DNA from: Acidimicrobiales bacterium
GTDB taxonomy: Bacteria > Actinomycetota > Acidimicrobiia > Acidimicrobiales > SZUA-35
DNA: 64,000 nucleotides
Direction: 5' to 3'
NCBI GenBank assembly: GCA_028285495.1
Contig: JANQPB010000006.1
Coordinates: forward strand, 186,001-250,000
In this document: positions 6,729-15,730 of the stretch, piece after piece
How the letters are laid out: every line of letters begins with the position of its first letter
Numbering within the stretch: the stretch's first letter is position 1
Notes under the pieces: model-generated
Databases searched by the model: none
What the model saw: only the letters and a program-made list of their open reading frames with translations
Told to the model about the DNA's origin: nothing
Translations under genes and position numbers: made by a program

Positions 6729-9002
6729 CTACTCGCGGGACAGCTCGGCCGCGCCGGCCCCGTCGTGGTCGACCTCCTGGTCGAGGGCCAGGTCGACCTC
6801 GACCTTGACCAGGTCGCCGGTGAACGCGAACGGTCCGAGGTGGCGACCCGAACCGTCGTAGTCGGCCACCGTCGTCCCCCGGTCGAGCCCGACGTCGAGA
6901 CCCGACCAGGAGATCATCAGCCAGAAGATCCGGTCGGTGGTCATCGACCCGGCCGGCTCGCCGTCGATCAGCACCGTCCCGACCCCGGTCGGGAACGGGC
7001 CGTCGCCCGGTGAGCGACGCATCTCGAACCCGAGGGTGCACGTTCGGCCGACCGGGATCGGCCGGTCGGAGGTGACCAACTGGTGGTTGCCGCCGATATT
7101 GAGGTCGTGGACGAGGCGCCCGTCGCGCACGAAGAGCGAGTAGCCGGAGGTTGCATCGCCGTGGGCCACCAGCACCCCCTCGGCACCGTCGGCCGGGATC
7201 GTCACCTCGGCGGTGATCCGGTAGCTGCGGCTGCGGAGGTCGGGGGCGACGTCGCTCGGCAGGTGGCCCATCCCAGCCCAGAAGACGTACCGGGTGCGGT
7301 CGCCGGTGTGACGCTCGGCGTTCTCGGCGAAGCGCTCGCCGAACCGGTCGTCGAGCGGCAACACCTTGTTGGCCCTGGCCTCGGCCCACCATCGCTGCTG
7401 GAGGTCGGCGAGGCGGTCAGGTTGGGCCGCGGCGAGGTCGACGACCTCGTTGACGTCGATGTCGAGGTGGTACAGCTCCCACGCATCGTCGTCGAAGGCC
7501 GTCCCGGGCTGGTGCCAGGCGACCGCCTTCCAGCCGTCGTGCCAGATCCCCCGGTGGCCGAACATCTCGAAGTACTGGGTCCGCTTCCCCGTGTCGACCT
7601 CGGGATCGGCGACCGACGGGGCGAAGCTGGTTCCGGTCATGTCGTCCGGCACCGGGAGGCCGAGCAGGTCGAGCACCGTCGGGGCGAGGTCCGACACGTG
7701 GCAGAACGGATGGCGCAGCCCACCGGCCTGGTCGGCGCCGTGGGCCCGCGGTAGCCGGAGCACCAGCGGGTCGCGGATGCCGCCGCCATGGGTGTTCTGC
7801 TTGTAGCGCTTGAGCGGGGTATTGGCCGCCATCGCCCACCCGAGCGGGAAGTTGGTGTGGGTGTCGGGGCCGCCGATGTCGTCGAGCCGGGCCAGCTTCG
7901 ACTCGAGCGGCTCGGCCACCAGGTTGAACGGCCCCATGGCGTTGATGAACCCGAGCGGGCCGCCCTCCTGGCTGGCCCCGTTGTCCGACAGCACGAGCAC
8001 CAGCGTGTCGTCGAGCTGGCCCGACGCCTCGAGCCAGTCGATCAGCCGCCCGAGGTGGCGGTCGAAGTGGTCGAGCATGGCCGCATAGGCGGCGGCGAGG
8101 CGGGTGAAGAGGCGCTGCTCGTCCGGGGTGTGATCGGCCCAGGCCCCGACGCCGGGGTTGCGGGGCGGCAGGACCGTGCCGGCGGGGACGATGCCGAGCT
8201 CGATCTGGCGGGCCAGCCGGCGACTCCGCTCGACGTCCCAGCCGTTGGTGAGGAGGCCCTCGTAGTCGTCGATCAGGGCGCGTGGCGCCTGATGGGGCGC
8301 ATGGCAGGCCCCGGGGTTGACCATGCAGAACCACGGCCGGTCCGGCCGGGTGGCCGAGTGACCCTTGAGGAACCCGAGGGCCTGGTCGATCAGGTCCTCG
8401 GTGAGGTGGTAGCCGGAGGCGTGGTCGCCCGGGGCCTCGATGTGGGTGTTGTCGCGGACCAGCTCGGGCGAGTACTGATCGGTCTCGGCGTCGAGGAACC
8501 CGTAGAAGCGGTCGAAGCCCCGACCGAGCGGCCAGCCGTCGAAGGGGCCGGCGGGGCCGGTCTCGGTCAGCCGGGTGGCATGCCACTTGCCGACGAGGTA
8601 GCAGCCGTAGCCGGCCGGCCCGAGGATCTCGGCCAGGGTGGCGGCCTGCGGATCGATCTTGCCCCGGTAGCCAGGGAAGCCCGAGTCGAAGTTGGCCAGG
8701 CAGCCCATGCCAACGTCGTGGTGGTTGCGCCCCGTCAGCAGTGCGGCCCTCGTGGTCGAGCACATGGCCGTCGTGTGGAACCCGGTGTAGCGGAGACCCT
8801 CGGCGGCCAACCGGTCGATGGTCGGCGTGGCGATCGACGACCCGTAGCACCCGAAGTCGGCGAAACCGACGTCGTCGAGCAGCACGACCAGCAGGTTCGG
8901 CCCGGCGGGCCGAGGCTCGGTCGGCCACCACGGCTCCGAATCGGCGACCGTGTCGCCAATCGTCCCCGAGAACGACGCGCCGGGGTTCGCGCCCGCCGTC
9001 AC
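6729..9002 (-). CDS. Arylsulfatase-family hydrolase
   Basis: This 757-residue alkaline-phosphatase-fold sulfatase hydrolyses sulfate esters. Metal ligands D43-D44 lie in LLDDVGFADFGCYG. The maturation motif is C81-S-T-T-R85, in which C81 would become formylglycine. The third position is Thr instead of the usual Pro. The C-terminal 200 residues form a beta-rich appendage as in other large actinobacterial sulfatases. The GTG at 9002 was chosen because it overlaps the ferredoxin stop as GTGA; an upstream extension would run through the ferredoxin gene. No signal peptide is seen, so the enzyme is probably cytoplasmic. No formylglycine-generating enzyme is in the window. Confidence 0.93.
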   Translation of the reverse strand: MTAGANPGASFSGTIGDTVADSEPWWPTEPRPAGPNLLVVLLDDVGFADFGCYGSSIATPTIDRLAAEGLRYTGFHTTAMCSTTRAALLTGRNHHDVGMGCLANFDSGFPGYRGKIDPQAATLAEILGPAGYGCYLVGKWHATRLTETGPAGPFDGWPLGRGFDRFYGFLDAETDQYSPELVRDNTHIEAPGDHASGYHLTEDLIDQALGFLKGHSATRPDRPWFCMVNPGACHAPHQAPRALIDDYEGLLTNGWDVERSRRLARQIELGIVPAGTVLPPRNPGVGAWADHTPDEQRLFTRLAAAYAAMLDHFDRHLGRLIDWLEASGQLDDTLVLVLSDNGASQEGGPLGFINAMGPFNLVAEPLESKLARLDDIGGPDTHTNFPLGWAMAANTPLKRYKQNTHGGGIRDPLVLRLPRAHGADQAGGLRHPFCHVSDLAPTVLDLLGLPVPDDMTGTSFAPSVADPEVDTGKRTQYFEMFGHRGIWHDGWKAVAWHQPGTAFDDDAWELYHLDIDVNEVVDLAAAQPDRLADLQQRWWAEARANKVLPLDDRFGERFAENAERHTGDRTRYVFWAGMGHLPSDVAPDLRSRSYRITAEVTIPADGAEGVLVAHGDATSGYSLFVRDGRLVHDLNIGGNHQLVTSDRPIPVGRTCTLGFEMRRSPGDGPFPTGVGTVLIDGEPAGSMTTDRIFWLMISWSGLDVGLDRGTTVADYDGSGRHLGPFAFTGDLVKVEVDLALDQEVDHDGAGAAELSRE

Positions 9003-9223
9003 GGGGCGGGCTGGGCGAACGAGATCGCCCCGGACGGGCAGCGGTCGAGCAGCTCCAGCGCCGTCACCCGATCCAGCAGGCCAGGGGCGGTCACGGCGGC
9101 GATCCCGGTGTCGTCGTCGACCTCGAACACGTCGGGGGCCAGCAACTCGCACTGGCCGCCGCCGATGCAACGGGTGTCGTCGACCGCCATCACGACCTGC
9201 TCGTCTGCGGCGCCGTCGCTCAT
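8999..9223 (-). CDS. P450-type [3Fe-4S] ferredoxin
   Basis: This 74-residue acidic ferredoxin has C19, C25 and C62 as ligands. The usual fourth cysteine position is G22 (CIGGGQC), the hallmark of single-cluster [3Fe-4S] ferredoxins that pass electrons to bacterial P450s. The start overlaps the P450 stop (ATGA) and the stop overlaps the sulfatase start (GTGA). Its partner is almost certainly the adjacent P450 at 9220-10485. No ferredoxin reductase is nearby. Confidence 0.93.
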   Translation of the reverse strand: MSDGAADEQVVMAVDDTRCIGGGQCELLAPDVFEVDDDTGIAAVTAPGLLDRVTALELLDRCPSGAISFAQPAP

Positions 9224-10485
9224 GCGACCACCGCCATCGGGACCGACAGCACGCCGTTCACGAAGTTGGACGGGACCCGGACGGCGTCACCGGTCCGGCG
9301 CAGGCGGAGGCCCCGGTCGGCCATCTCCTGGAGCAGGACGATCAACTCGAGGCGGGCCAGGAACGCCCCGAGGCACAGGTGGGGTCCGCCACCGCCGAAG
9401 GCCTGGTGGGGGTTGTCGACCCGGCCGACGTCGAAGGCCGTCGGGTCGTCGAACACCGCCTCGTCACGGTTCCCGGATGCGTACCACATCACCACCTTCT
9501 GACCGCCCTCGATGGCCGTGCCGGCCAGCTCGGTCGGGCCCGTCGTGGTCCGGCGCATGTGCAGGACCGGCGTCGACCAGCGGAGGATCTCCTCGACGGC
9601 GGGCTCGACCAGGGAGCGGTCGTCGAGCACCCGCTGCCACTGCTCGGGATGGTCGGCGAGGGCCATGACCCCGTGGGTGATCGCCGTGCGGGTGGTCTCG
9701 TTGCCGGCGAAGACGAGGATGTGGAACAGGTTGCGGTACTCCTCGGGCCGGAGCCGGTCGCCGTCGTCGGCCGCCTGGACGAGCATGGTCACGAGGTCGT
9801 CCTGCGGCTCGGCCCGGCGCTGGTCGCCGAGCTGCTCGCCGTAGGTGAACAGCGCGTGGCTGGCCGGGCTGTTGAAGGGGAGGAGCCGGGGATCGGTGGT
9901 GTTGCCGTAGGCATCGGCGGCCAGCGTCGGACGGTCGGTGGTGCCCTCGACCAGGTGGTTGGACAGCTCGACCAGGTAGGCCGAGTCCTCGACCGGCACC
10001 CCGAGCAGCGTGAGGATCACCCGGATCGGCAGCGGGGCCGCCACCGACTCGACCCAATCGCCCTCGCCGGCGTCGATGAACTCGTCGAGCAGCTGGCCGG
10101 TGATCGACCGGACCGTGTGCTCCCAGCGGCGGATGTTCTTCGGCGTGAAAGCCCGGGCCACGAGCCGACGCAGCCGCGTGTGGTCGGGTGCGTCGGTGTC
10201 GATGAGCGAGCGGCGGGCCTCGAGCGCATCGGCCTCGAGGTCCCACAGGTTGGTGTGGCCGACGGCGGACGAGTAGATCTCCGGCTGGCGCGAGACCAGG
10301 CGGATCTCCTCGTGACGGGTCACGGCCCAGAAGCCGTCCTCGCCGTAGGGGTGCCAGACCAACCCGGGGGTCGCCCGCATCTCGGCGAAGCGGTCGTAGG
10401 GAACGCCGTCGGCGTAGACCGACGACGAGGTCACGTCGGGCGATCGGGGCGCGAGCGCCGCCCCGTTCCCGGCTCCAGTGCTCAT
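9220..10485 (-). CDS. Cytochrome P450 with adjacent ferredoxin
   Basis: This 421-residue P450 has the I-helix motif FAGNETTRTA, ExxR in EEILRW, and the heme loop FGGGGPHLCLG with C371 as thiolate. The loop type is again CYP124/125/142-like. The gene is translationally coupled to its ferredoxin and then to a sulfatase. This suggests a substrate that is both hydroxylated and desulfated, such as a sterol sulfate; that is inference. The ATG at 10485 is preceded by TAGCGT at six bases, so the unit also has its own leaderless promoter inside the end of the upstream gene. Confidence 0.95.
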   Translation of the reverse strand: MSTGAGNGAALAPRSPDVTSSSVYADGVPYDRFAEMRATPGLVWHPYGEDGFWAVTRHEEIRLVSRQPEIYSSAVGHTNLWDLEADALEARRSLIDTDAPDHTRLRRLVARAFTPKNIRRWEHTVRSITGQLLDEFIDAGEGDWVESVAAPLPIRVILTLLGVPVEDSAYLVELSNHLVEGTTDRPTLAADAYGNTTDPRLLPFNSPASHALFTYGEQLGDQRRAEPQDDLVTMLVQAADDGDRLRPEEYRNLFHILVFAGNETTRTAITHGVMALADHPEQWQRVLDDRSLVEPAVEEILRWSTPVLHMRRTTTGPTELAGTAIEGGQKVVMWYASGNRDEAVFDDPTAFDVGRVDNPHQAFGGGGPHLCLGAFLARLELIVLLQEMADRGLRLRRTGDAVRVPSNFVNGVLSVPMAVVA

Positions 10486-10491
10486 GACCAG

Positions 10492-10497
10492 ACGCTA
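10492..10497 (-). promoter_or_regulatory. Leaderless -10 box overlapping the upstream stop codon
   Basis: TAGCGT on the minus strand lies six bases before the P450 ATG at 10485. Its first three bases are the TAG stop codon of the glutamine-synthetase-like gene. No convincing -35 box is visible. Confidence 0.45.
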
Positions 10498-11844
10498 GCT
10501 GTGCTCGATGAAGCGGGCCCGTTCCCAGTCGTTGACGTCGTCGGGGTCGGGGTTGTGCTCGGCCGCCAGGGCCACCTCGGCGGCGGCGATCGAGGCGAAG
10601 CTGCGGGCGAAGCTGTCACCGAGGGCGGCGGCGAGCGGGCTGCCCTCGAAGGCAGCGATGGCCGACATCAGGTCGGTCGGCAGCGCCGCGTGGTCGCCCG
10701 GATTCGTGTAGAGGTCGCCCTCGGACAGCTCACCGGGATCGATGCCACGCTCGACGCCGTCGATCCCCGCGGCCAGCAGCCCGGCCAGCAGCAGATAGGG
10801 GTTGGCGTCCGACCCGGCCGAGCGGTACTCGACCCGGTTGGCCGACGAGCCGGTCTCGACGATGCAACGGGCCAGCACCGTCCGGTTGTCGAGGCCCCAC
10901 GTCGCGTGGGTCGGGCAGAACGTGTAGGGCCGGATCCTCTTCGGTCCGTTGCTGGTCGACGCCCCGAGCAGGGTCAGCGCCTCGGCATGGGCGAGCAGCC
11001 CGCCCGTCCAGTGCCGCATCAGCTCGTTCGGGTTGCCGGTCTCGCTGCTGGCGAACGCGTTGGCCCCCTCGGCGGTGAGGCTCAGGTGGATGTGCATGCC
11101 CGACCCGGACTGCTCGGTCCACGGCTTGGCCATGAAGGTGGCCCGCAGGCCGTGCTGGCGGGCGACCTGCTTGACGATCGACTTGTAGAGAGCGGCGTTG
11201 TCGGCGGCGGTCATCGCGTCGGTCGGACCGGCGTTGATCTCCACCTGGCCGGGCCCGTACTCGGCATTCGACGACTCGACGTCGATGCCGGCGGTGGCCA
11301 GCGCGTGGCGCATGTCGGCCAGGACCGGCTCCAGCTCGGGCATGTCGGTGAGCGAGCTGTACTGGATGTGCTCCTGGACGGGCGACCAGTCCTCGTGGCA
11401 GAGGTAGAACTCCATCTCGGTGGCCATCAGCGGCTCGACCCCGGCGGCCCGGCAGCGCTCGATCTGGTTGGCCAGCACGGTCCGGGGTGCGAGCGGATGG
11501 GGCTCACCCCGGTGGTCGACGGCGTCGGCGAACACCAGGCCGTAGCCGGGGCGATGGCCGAAGACCCGACCGGTGGTGTTGTCCGGCACCAGGTGGCAGT
11601 CGAGGTACCCGGTGTCCATGTTGATGAACTCGTTGTCCGGGAGGTCGTTGGCCATGTCGAACACGAACATGGCGTCGGCGATGTGGGCCCCCGATTCGTG
11701 GACCGAGTCGAGGAAGCGGGCGGCCGGGATCCGCTTGCCCCGCAGGTGACCCTGGGTGTCGGGAGCGGCCAGCTCGATGGTGTGCAGCTGGCGCTCGATC
11801 GCCAGCTCCCGGAACTCGTCGATCGATCCCGCTCGGGGAGTCAT
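10495..11844 (-). CDS. Glutamine-synthetase-like amide ligase
   Basis: This 449-residue protein has the catalytic hallmarks of the glutamine synthetase superfamily: MATEMEFYL (metal Glu), EYGPGQVEIN, GSGMHIHLSL and NRTVLARC. It lacks the adenylylation tyrosine region of the main type I enzyme. It more closely resembles the PuuA/gamma-glutamyl-amine branch, which ligates glutamate to amines. It may therefore act in amine or polyamine catabolism, not primary nitrogen assimilation. It stands first in a run with a P450, ferredoxin and sulfatase, with only nine bases before the P450. Confidence 0.85.
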   Translation of the reverse strand: MTPRAGSIDEFRELAIERQLHTIELAAPDTQGHLRGKRIPAARFLDSVHESGAHIADAMFVFDMANDLPDNEFINMDTGYLDCHLVPDNTTGRVFGHRPGYGLVFADAVDHRGEPHPLAPRTVLANQIERCRAAGVEPLMATEMEFYLCHEDWSPVQEHIQYSSLTDMPELEPVLADMRHALATAGIDVESSNAEYGPGQVEINAGPTDAMTAADNAALYKSIVKQVARQHGLRATFMAKPWTEQSGSGMHIHLSLTAEGANAFASSETGNPNELMRHWTGGLLAHAEALTLLGASTSNGPKRIRPYTFCPTHATWGLDNRTVLARCIVETGSSANRVEYRSAGSDANPYLLLAGLLAAGIDGVERGIDPGELSEGDLYTNPGDHAALPTDLMSAIAAFEGSPLAAALGDSFARSFASIAAAEVALAAEHNPDPDDVNDWERARFIEHS

Positions 11845-11913
11845 GCCAATCCAGTCCTCTCGGTCCCCGGTTCCCTGGCCTCGCCCACCTCGGCGGCCCC
11901 CGGCTGGGCCAGA

Positions 11914-11942
11914 ACTCTAGAACCCACCCAGGGGGCCGGCAA
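11914..11942 (-). promoter_or_regulatory. Promoter of the glutamine-synthetase-like gene
   Basis: On the minus strand TTGCCG (11942-11937) and TAGAGT (11919-11914) are 17 bases apart, predicting a leader of about 60 bases before the ATG at 11844. Nothing else is visible in the 116-bp gap. Confidence 0.5.
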
Positions 11943-11960
11943 GGTCGTCGTCGGCTCCGC

Positions 11961-12932
11961 TCAGCGGCGGGAGATACTGACCGCGAAGTCGCCGGCCGGA
12001 TCGGTCAGCCACTCGACCGGTGCGAGGCCGGCATGCTCGAGATCGGCCTCGAACCGCTCCCGGCGGAACTTGCACGACACCTCGGTCCGCATCAACTCGC
12101 CGGCCTCGAACGAGACGGTGAGGTCGAGGTCGGCGACCCGGACCGTCTGGTCGACGGTCGACCGGAGCAGCATCTCGATCCACTCCTCCTCGGTGTCGAA
12201 ACGAGCGACGTGCTCGAAGGCGGCCAGGTCGAAGTCGGCCGAGAGTCGACGGTTGATGACCGCCAACACGTTCCGGTTGAACTCGGCGGTCACGCCCCTG
12301 GCGTCGTCGTAGGCCCGCTCGAGCCGGGTGACGTCCTTGACCAGGTCGATGCCGATGAGCACGTGGTCGCCCGGCCGCTGCCGCTCGGCGATGACGGTCA
12401 GCAGCTCCCGGCGCTCCTTGGGCTGGTAGTTCCCGATCGTGCCGCCGAGCAGCATCAGCAGCTGCCGGTCGCCGGAGGGCAGGTAGGGCAGGTGATGGTC
12501 GAAGTCGCCGACCACCCCGTGGACGACGAGCGTCCGGTAGCGCTCGGCCAGCACGTCGACCGACTGGCGCAGGAACGCCTCGGACACGTCGAACGGCACG
12601 AATCGACGCAGCGTTCGGTGGCGGACGGCGGCGTCGAGGACGGCGCCGGTCTTGTCGGACGTGCCCGATCCGAGCTCGATGATGGTGGCCGGACTGGTCA
12701 GCTCGACGATGGCCGCTGCGTTGTCGACCAGGATGCGGCGCTCGGCCTCGGTCGGGTAGTACTCGTCGAGGCGGGTGATCTCGTCGAAGAGCTCACTGCC
12801 CCGCTCGTCGTAGAACCACTTCGGCGGGAGCTCCTTCGGCTCGGCGGTCAGCCCGCCGGTCACGTCGGCCCGGAGGGCCTTGTCGATGTCGTCGGTGCCC
12901 AGGTGGACGTCGACGACGCGTCGATTGGTCAT
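11961..12932 (-). CDS. egtD: EgtD, L-histidine N-alpha-methyltransferase
   Basis: This 323-residue enzyme trimethylates histidine to hercynine with SAM, the first step of ergothioneine synthesis. The SAM site is IIELGSGTSDKT. The family signature WFYDERGSELFDEITRLDEYYPTEAE follows the start and is interrupted nowhere. The length matches the mycobacterial enzyme. It follows egtB by 51 bp on the same strand, so the two are likely cotranscribed. The usual partners egtA, egtC and egtE are not here. Confidence 0.96.
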   Translation of the reverse strand: MTNRRVVDVHLGTDDIDKALRADVTGGLTAEPKELPPKWFYDERGSELFDEITRLDEYYPTEAERRILVDNAAAIVELTSPATIIELGSGTSDKTGAVLDAAVRHRTLRRFVPFDVSEAFLRQSVDVLAERYRTLVVHGVVGDFDHHLPYLPSGDRQLLMLLGGTIGNYQPKERRELLTVIAERQRPGDHVLIGIDLVKDVTRLERAYDDARGVTAEFNRNVLAVINRRLSADFDLAAFEHVARFDTEEEWIEMLLRSTVDQTVRVADLDLTVSFEAGELMRTEVSCKFRRERFEADLEHAGLAPVEWLTDPAGDFAVSISRR

Positions 12933-12983
12933 GGCGTGTCGCCCTTCGTTCGTCTCGATCGCTGGCTCGTGGTCGAGGCCGGT

Positions 12984-14381
12984 TCAGCGGTCGGCCGCCA
13001 GGCGGAGGCCACCGAAGTGCCACCGGGCCCGGGCCGGGAAGAAGTTCCGGTAGGTCGACCGGATGTGGCCGCCGGGGGTGACGGTGCAGCCGCCCCGCAG
13101 GACCTGCTGGTCGATCATGAACTTGCCGTTGTACTCGCCGACGGCGCCGGGGGCCGGGCGGAAACCGGGATAGGCGGTGTAGGGGCTGGCGGTCCACTCC
13201 CACACGTCACCGAACATCTGCCGCAGGCCGCTGCCGGTGCCTCGGCTGGCGCCGTCGTCGGCGACCGGGGCCGGGTGGAGGTGCTCGGCCGGCAGCAGGT
13301 TGCCGTCGACGGCGACCGAGGCCGAGGCGGCCTCCCATTCGGACTCGGTCGGGAGGCGGGCGCCGGCCCACCGAGCGAAGGCGTCGGCCTCGTAGTAGGA
13401 CACGTGCACGACGGGCTCGGCCGGATCGACCGGGCGCTCACCGTCGAGGGTGTGGACCAACCAGCTGCCATCGTCGGCTCGGCGCCAGTACATCGGTGCC
13501 TGCCAGTCGTTCGTGTTGCGGTGGTGCCAGCCGTCCGACAGCCACAGGTCGACCGTCTCGTAGCCGCCGTCGTCGACGAACAGCAGCCAGTCGCCGACGG
13601 TGACCGCCCGGTCGGCGAGCCGGAACGGCCGCAGCAGCACGTCGTGGGCCGGGCCCTCGTTGTCGAAGGCGAAGCCCTTGCCCCGGTGCCCGATCGAGGC
13701 GATGCCGCCGTCGAAGTCGACCCACGTCCAGACCGGATTGGCCGTCGGGTCGGCGGCCCGGCGACCCCGGTAGGCGGGCTTGAGGATCGTGGAGCTCAGC
13801 ACGTGCTTGATGTCCATCAGCAGCAGCTCCTGGTGTTGCTGCTCGTGGTTGAGCCCGAGCTCGACCAGGCTGCGGACGCCCGGCTCGTGAACCCGGGGGC
13901 CGTTCAGCAGCTCACCCATCGCGTCGTCGACCTTGGCCCGGTAGGCCGCGATCTCGTCGACGGTCGGGCGGGTGATCAGGCCACGCTCGGGCCGCGGGTG
14001 CCGGGCCCCGACCGCCTCGTAGTAGGAGTTGAAGAGGAACCCGTAGTCGGGGTCGGCCCCGTACCCGGGGAGCAGCGGCGCCAGCAGGAACGTCTCGAAG
14101 AACCAGGTGACGTGCGCCCGGTGCCACTTGGTCGGGCTGACGTCCGGCATCGACTGGACCACCTGGTCCTCGGCCGAGAGGGGAGCGGCCAGGCGCTCGG
14201 TGGTCGACCGGACCTCGGTGTAGCGCTCGAGCAGGTCGAGGCCGTCTGGCCGCTCGTCGAGTGGGCCGGCGACGGCCGGCGAGACATCGGAGGACGTGGT
14301 CGACTCGTCGGTCGCCGGGTCGACGACCGCGACTGAAGAAGACCCGCTTCGGGGTCGTGAAGAAACAGGCAAGGGGATCAC
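12984..14381 (-). CDS. egtB: EgtB, iron-dependent hercynine sulfoxide synthase
   Basis: This 465-residue enzyme joins a thiol to hercynine with O2, forming the sulfoxide precursor of ergothioneine. The N-terminal DinB-like domain supplies the 3-His iron site, probably H90 (KWHRAH) with H179 and H183 (NHEQQH). The C-terminal half is a formylglycine-enzyme-like (C-type lectin) domain ending in RWHFGGLRLA. Whether it uses gamma-glutamylcysteine or cysteine cannot be settled by eye. The GTG at 14381 was chosen as the last good start before the conserved domain, although GAGGAG lies unusually close to it. The first 40 residues look disordered. A TAGGCT box lies about 45 bases upstream. Confidence 0.94.
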   Translation of the reverse strand: MIPLPVSSRPRSGSSSVAVVDPATDESTTSSDVSPAVAGPLDERPDGLDLLERYTEVRSTTERLAAPLSAEDQVVQSMPDVSPTKWHRAHVTWFFETFLLAPLLPGYGADPDYGFLFNSYYEAVGARHPRPERGLITRPTVDEIAAYRAKVDDAMGELLNGPRVHEPGVRSLVELGLNHEQQHQELLLMDIKHVLSSTILKPAYRGRRAADPTANPVWTWVDFDGGIASIGHRGKGFAFDNEGPAHDVLLRPFRLADRAVTVGDWLLFVDDGGYETVDLWLSDGWHHRNTNDWQAPMYWRRADDGSWLVHTLDGERPVDPAEPVVHVSYYEADAFARWAGARLPTESEWEAASASVAVDGNLLPAEHLHPAPVADDGASRGTGSGLRQMFGDVWEWTASPYTAYPGFRPAPGAVGEYNGKFMIDQQVLRGGCTVTPGGHIRSTYRNFFPARARWHFGGLRLAADR

Positions 14382-14518
14382 GCTCCTCGTGAGCTTGGAA
14401 CCGCCGGGCCCCGTCAGCCTATTCCAACCGAGCGCGAATATCGAACGAATGTACGAGGTTTCGCGGGTGATTTCCGCCGATGGGTGAGGGCGCCCGTCGG
14501 CGACGTGCGCCGCTGCGC

Positions 14519-15631
14519 CTACGAGCCCCTGGTCATCTGGCCGGCCCGGTCGCCGAGGGTGCCGAGCACCTCGTCGAAGCTCTTGGCGAAGCTCCCGACG
14601 CCTTCTTCCTCCAGCTTGACCGCCACCTCCTCCAGGTCGATCCCGAGCGCGGCCAGGTCGGCGACGACGCCGGCCGCCGCATCGGGGTCGGCGTCGATGG
14701 TCCTGGCCACCGTGCCGTGGTCGTCGAACGCAGCGAGCGTGGCGTCCGGCAGCGTGTTGACCGTGTCCGGGCCGATCAGGGTGTCGACGTAGAGCGTGTC
14801 CGGGTAGCTCGGGTCCTTGGTCGAGGTCGACGCCCACAGCGGCCGTTGCACCCGTGCGCCCCTGGCGGCCAGTGCCTCCCATCGAGGCCCGCTGAACGTG
14901 GCCAGGAACCGCTGGTAGGCGAGCTGACCCTGGGCGATGGCGGCCTTGCCCCGGAGGCCGAGCGCCAGCTCCGAGCCGATCTCGTCGAGCCGGCGGTCGA
15001 CCTCGACGTCGACCCGGCTGATGAAGAACGACGCCACCGACGAGATCGACGACAGATCGTCGGCCCCGGCCGCCACCCGGGCCTCCAGGCCGGCGATGTA
15101 GGCCTCCATCACCTCGGCGTAGCGGTCGAGGCCGAAGATCAGCGTCACGTTGATCGAGCGACCCTCACCGATGAGGGTCTGGATCGCCGGCACCCCCTCG
15201 GCGGTCGCCGGGACCTTGATGTACAGGTTGGGGGCCTCGATGCGGTCGTCGAGCTCGCGGGCGGCGGCGATCGTCCCGTCCGTGTCGTTGGCCAGGTCGG
15301 GGGCGACCTCGACCGAGACGTAGCCGTCCTCGCCCCCCGACGCGTCGTGAACCGGGCGCAGCAGCTCGATGGCCCGGCGGATGTCGCCGACCACGAGCTC
15401 CCAGTAGGCGGCCTCGACGCTGGCGCCCCCGGCGGTCAGGGTCTGCAGCTCGGCGTCGTAGTCGTCGGTCTCGGTCATCGCCTTGGCGAAGATCGACGGG
15501 TTCGAGGTCAGGCCCCGGACCCCCCGGTCGATCCACTCCTGCAGCTCGCCCGAGGTCATCCAGCCCCGGCGCAGGTTGTCGAGCCAGGGACTCTGGCCCT
15601 GGTGGTCGTAGAGGTCGTGCAGTCGGCCCAT
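14519..15631 (-). CDS. tal: Transaldolase
   Basis: This 370-residue protein is a full-length actinobacterial-type transaldolase of the non-oxidative pentose phosphate pathway. It moves a dihydroxyacetone unit between sugar phosphates. The Schiff-base lysine is K139 in NLYIKVPAT, and the early motif GVRGLTSNPSIF is intact. It lies 99 bp downstream of transketolase on the same strand, the usual pairing for this pathway. Confidence 0.95.
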   Translation of the reverse strand: MGRLHDLYDHQGQSPWLDNLRRGWMTSGELQEWIDRGVRGLTSNPSIFAKAMTETDDYDAELQTLTAGGASVEAAYWELVVGDIRRAIELLRPVHDASGGEDGYVSVEVAPDLANDTDGTIAAARELDDRIEAPNLYIKVPATAEGVPAIQTLIGEGRSINVTLIFGLDRYAEVMEAYIAGLEARVAAGADDLSSISSVASFFISRVDVEVDRRLDEIGSELALGLRGKAAIAQGQLAYQRFLATFSGPRWEALAARGARVQRPLWASTSTKDPSYPDTLYVDTLIGPDTVNTLPDATLAAFDDHGTVARTIDADPDAAAGVVADLAALGIDLEEVAVKLEEEGVGSFAKSFDEVLGTLGDRAGQMTRGS

Positions 15632-15730
15632 GGTGGTCGCTCCTTGCCGGCCCGTCGTCGGGTGTCTGGCGGTTGGTCGTTCGGACGTCGAGATCGATGC
15701 GGTCGGTCGGCTGGTCGGCTGGCTCGGCGA

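Noticed and set aside
9003..9170. Upstream extension of the sulfatase to 9170
   Set aside because: It would run through most of the ferredoxin gene in another frame; the GTGA overlap at 9002 is the better start.
8950..12312. Open frame of 1120 codons on the plus strand
   Set aside because: It lies antisense to ferredoxin, P450 and glutamine-synthetase-like genes with clear motifs. Its composition is that of a GC-rich shadow frame.
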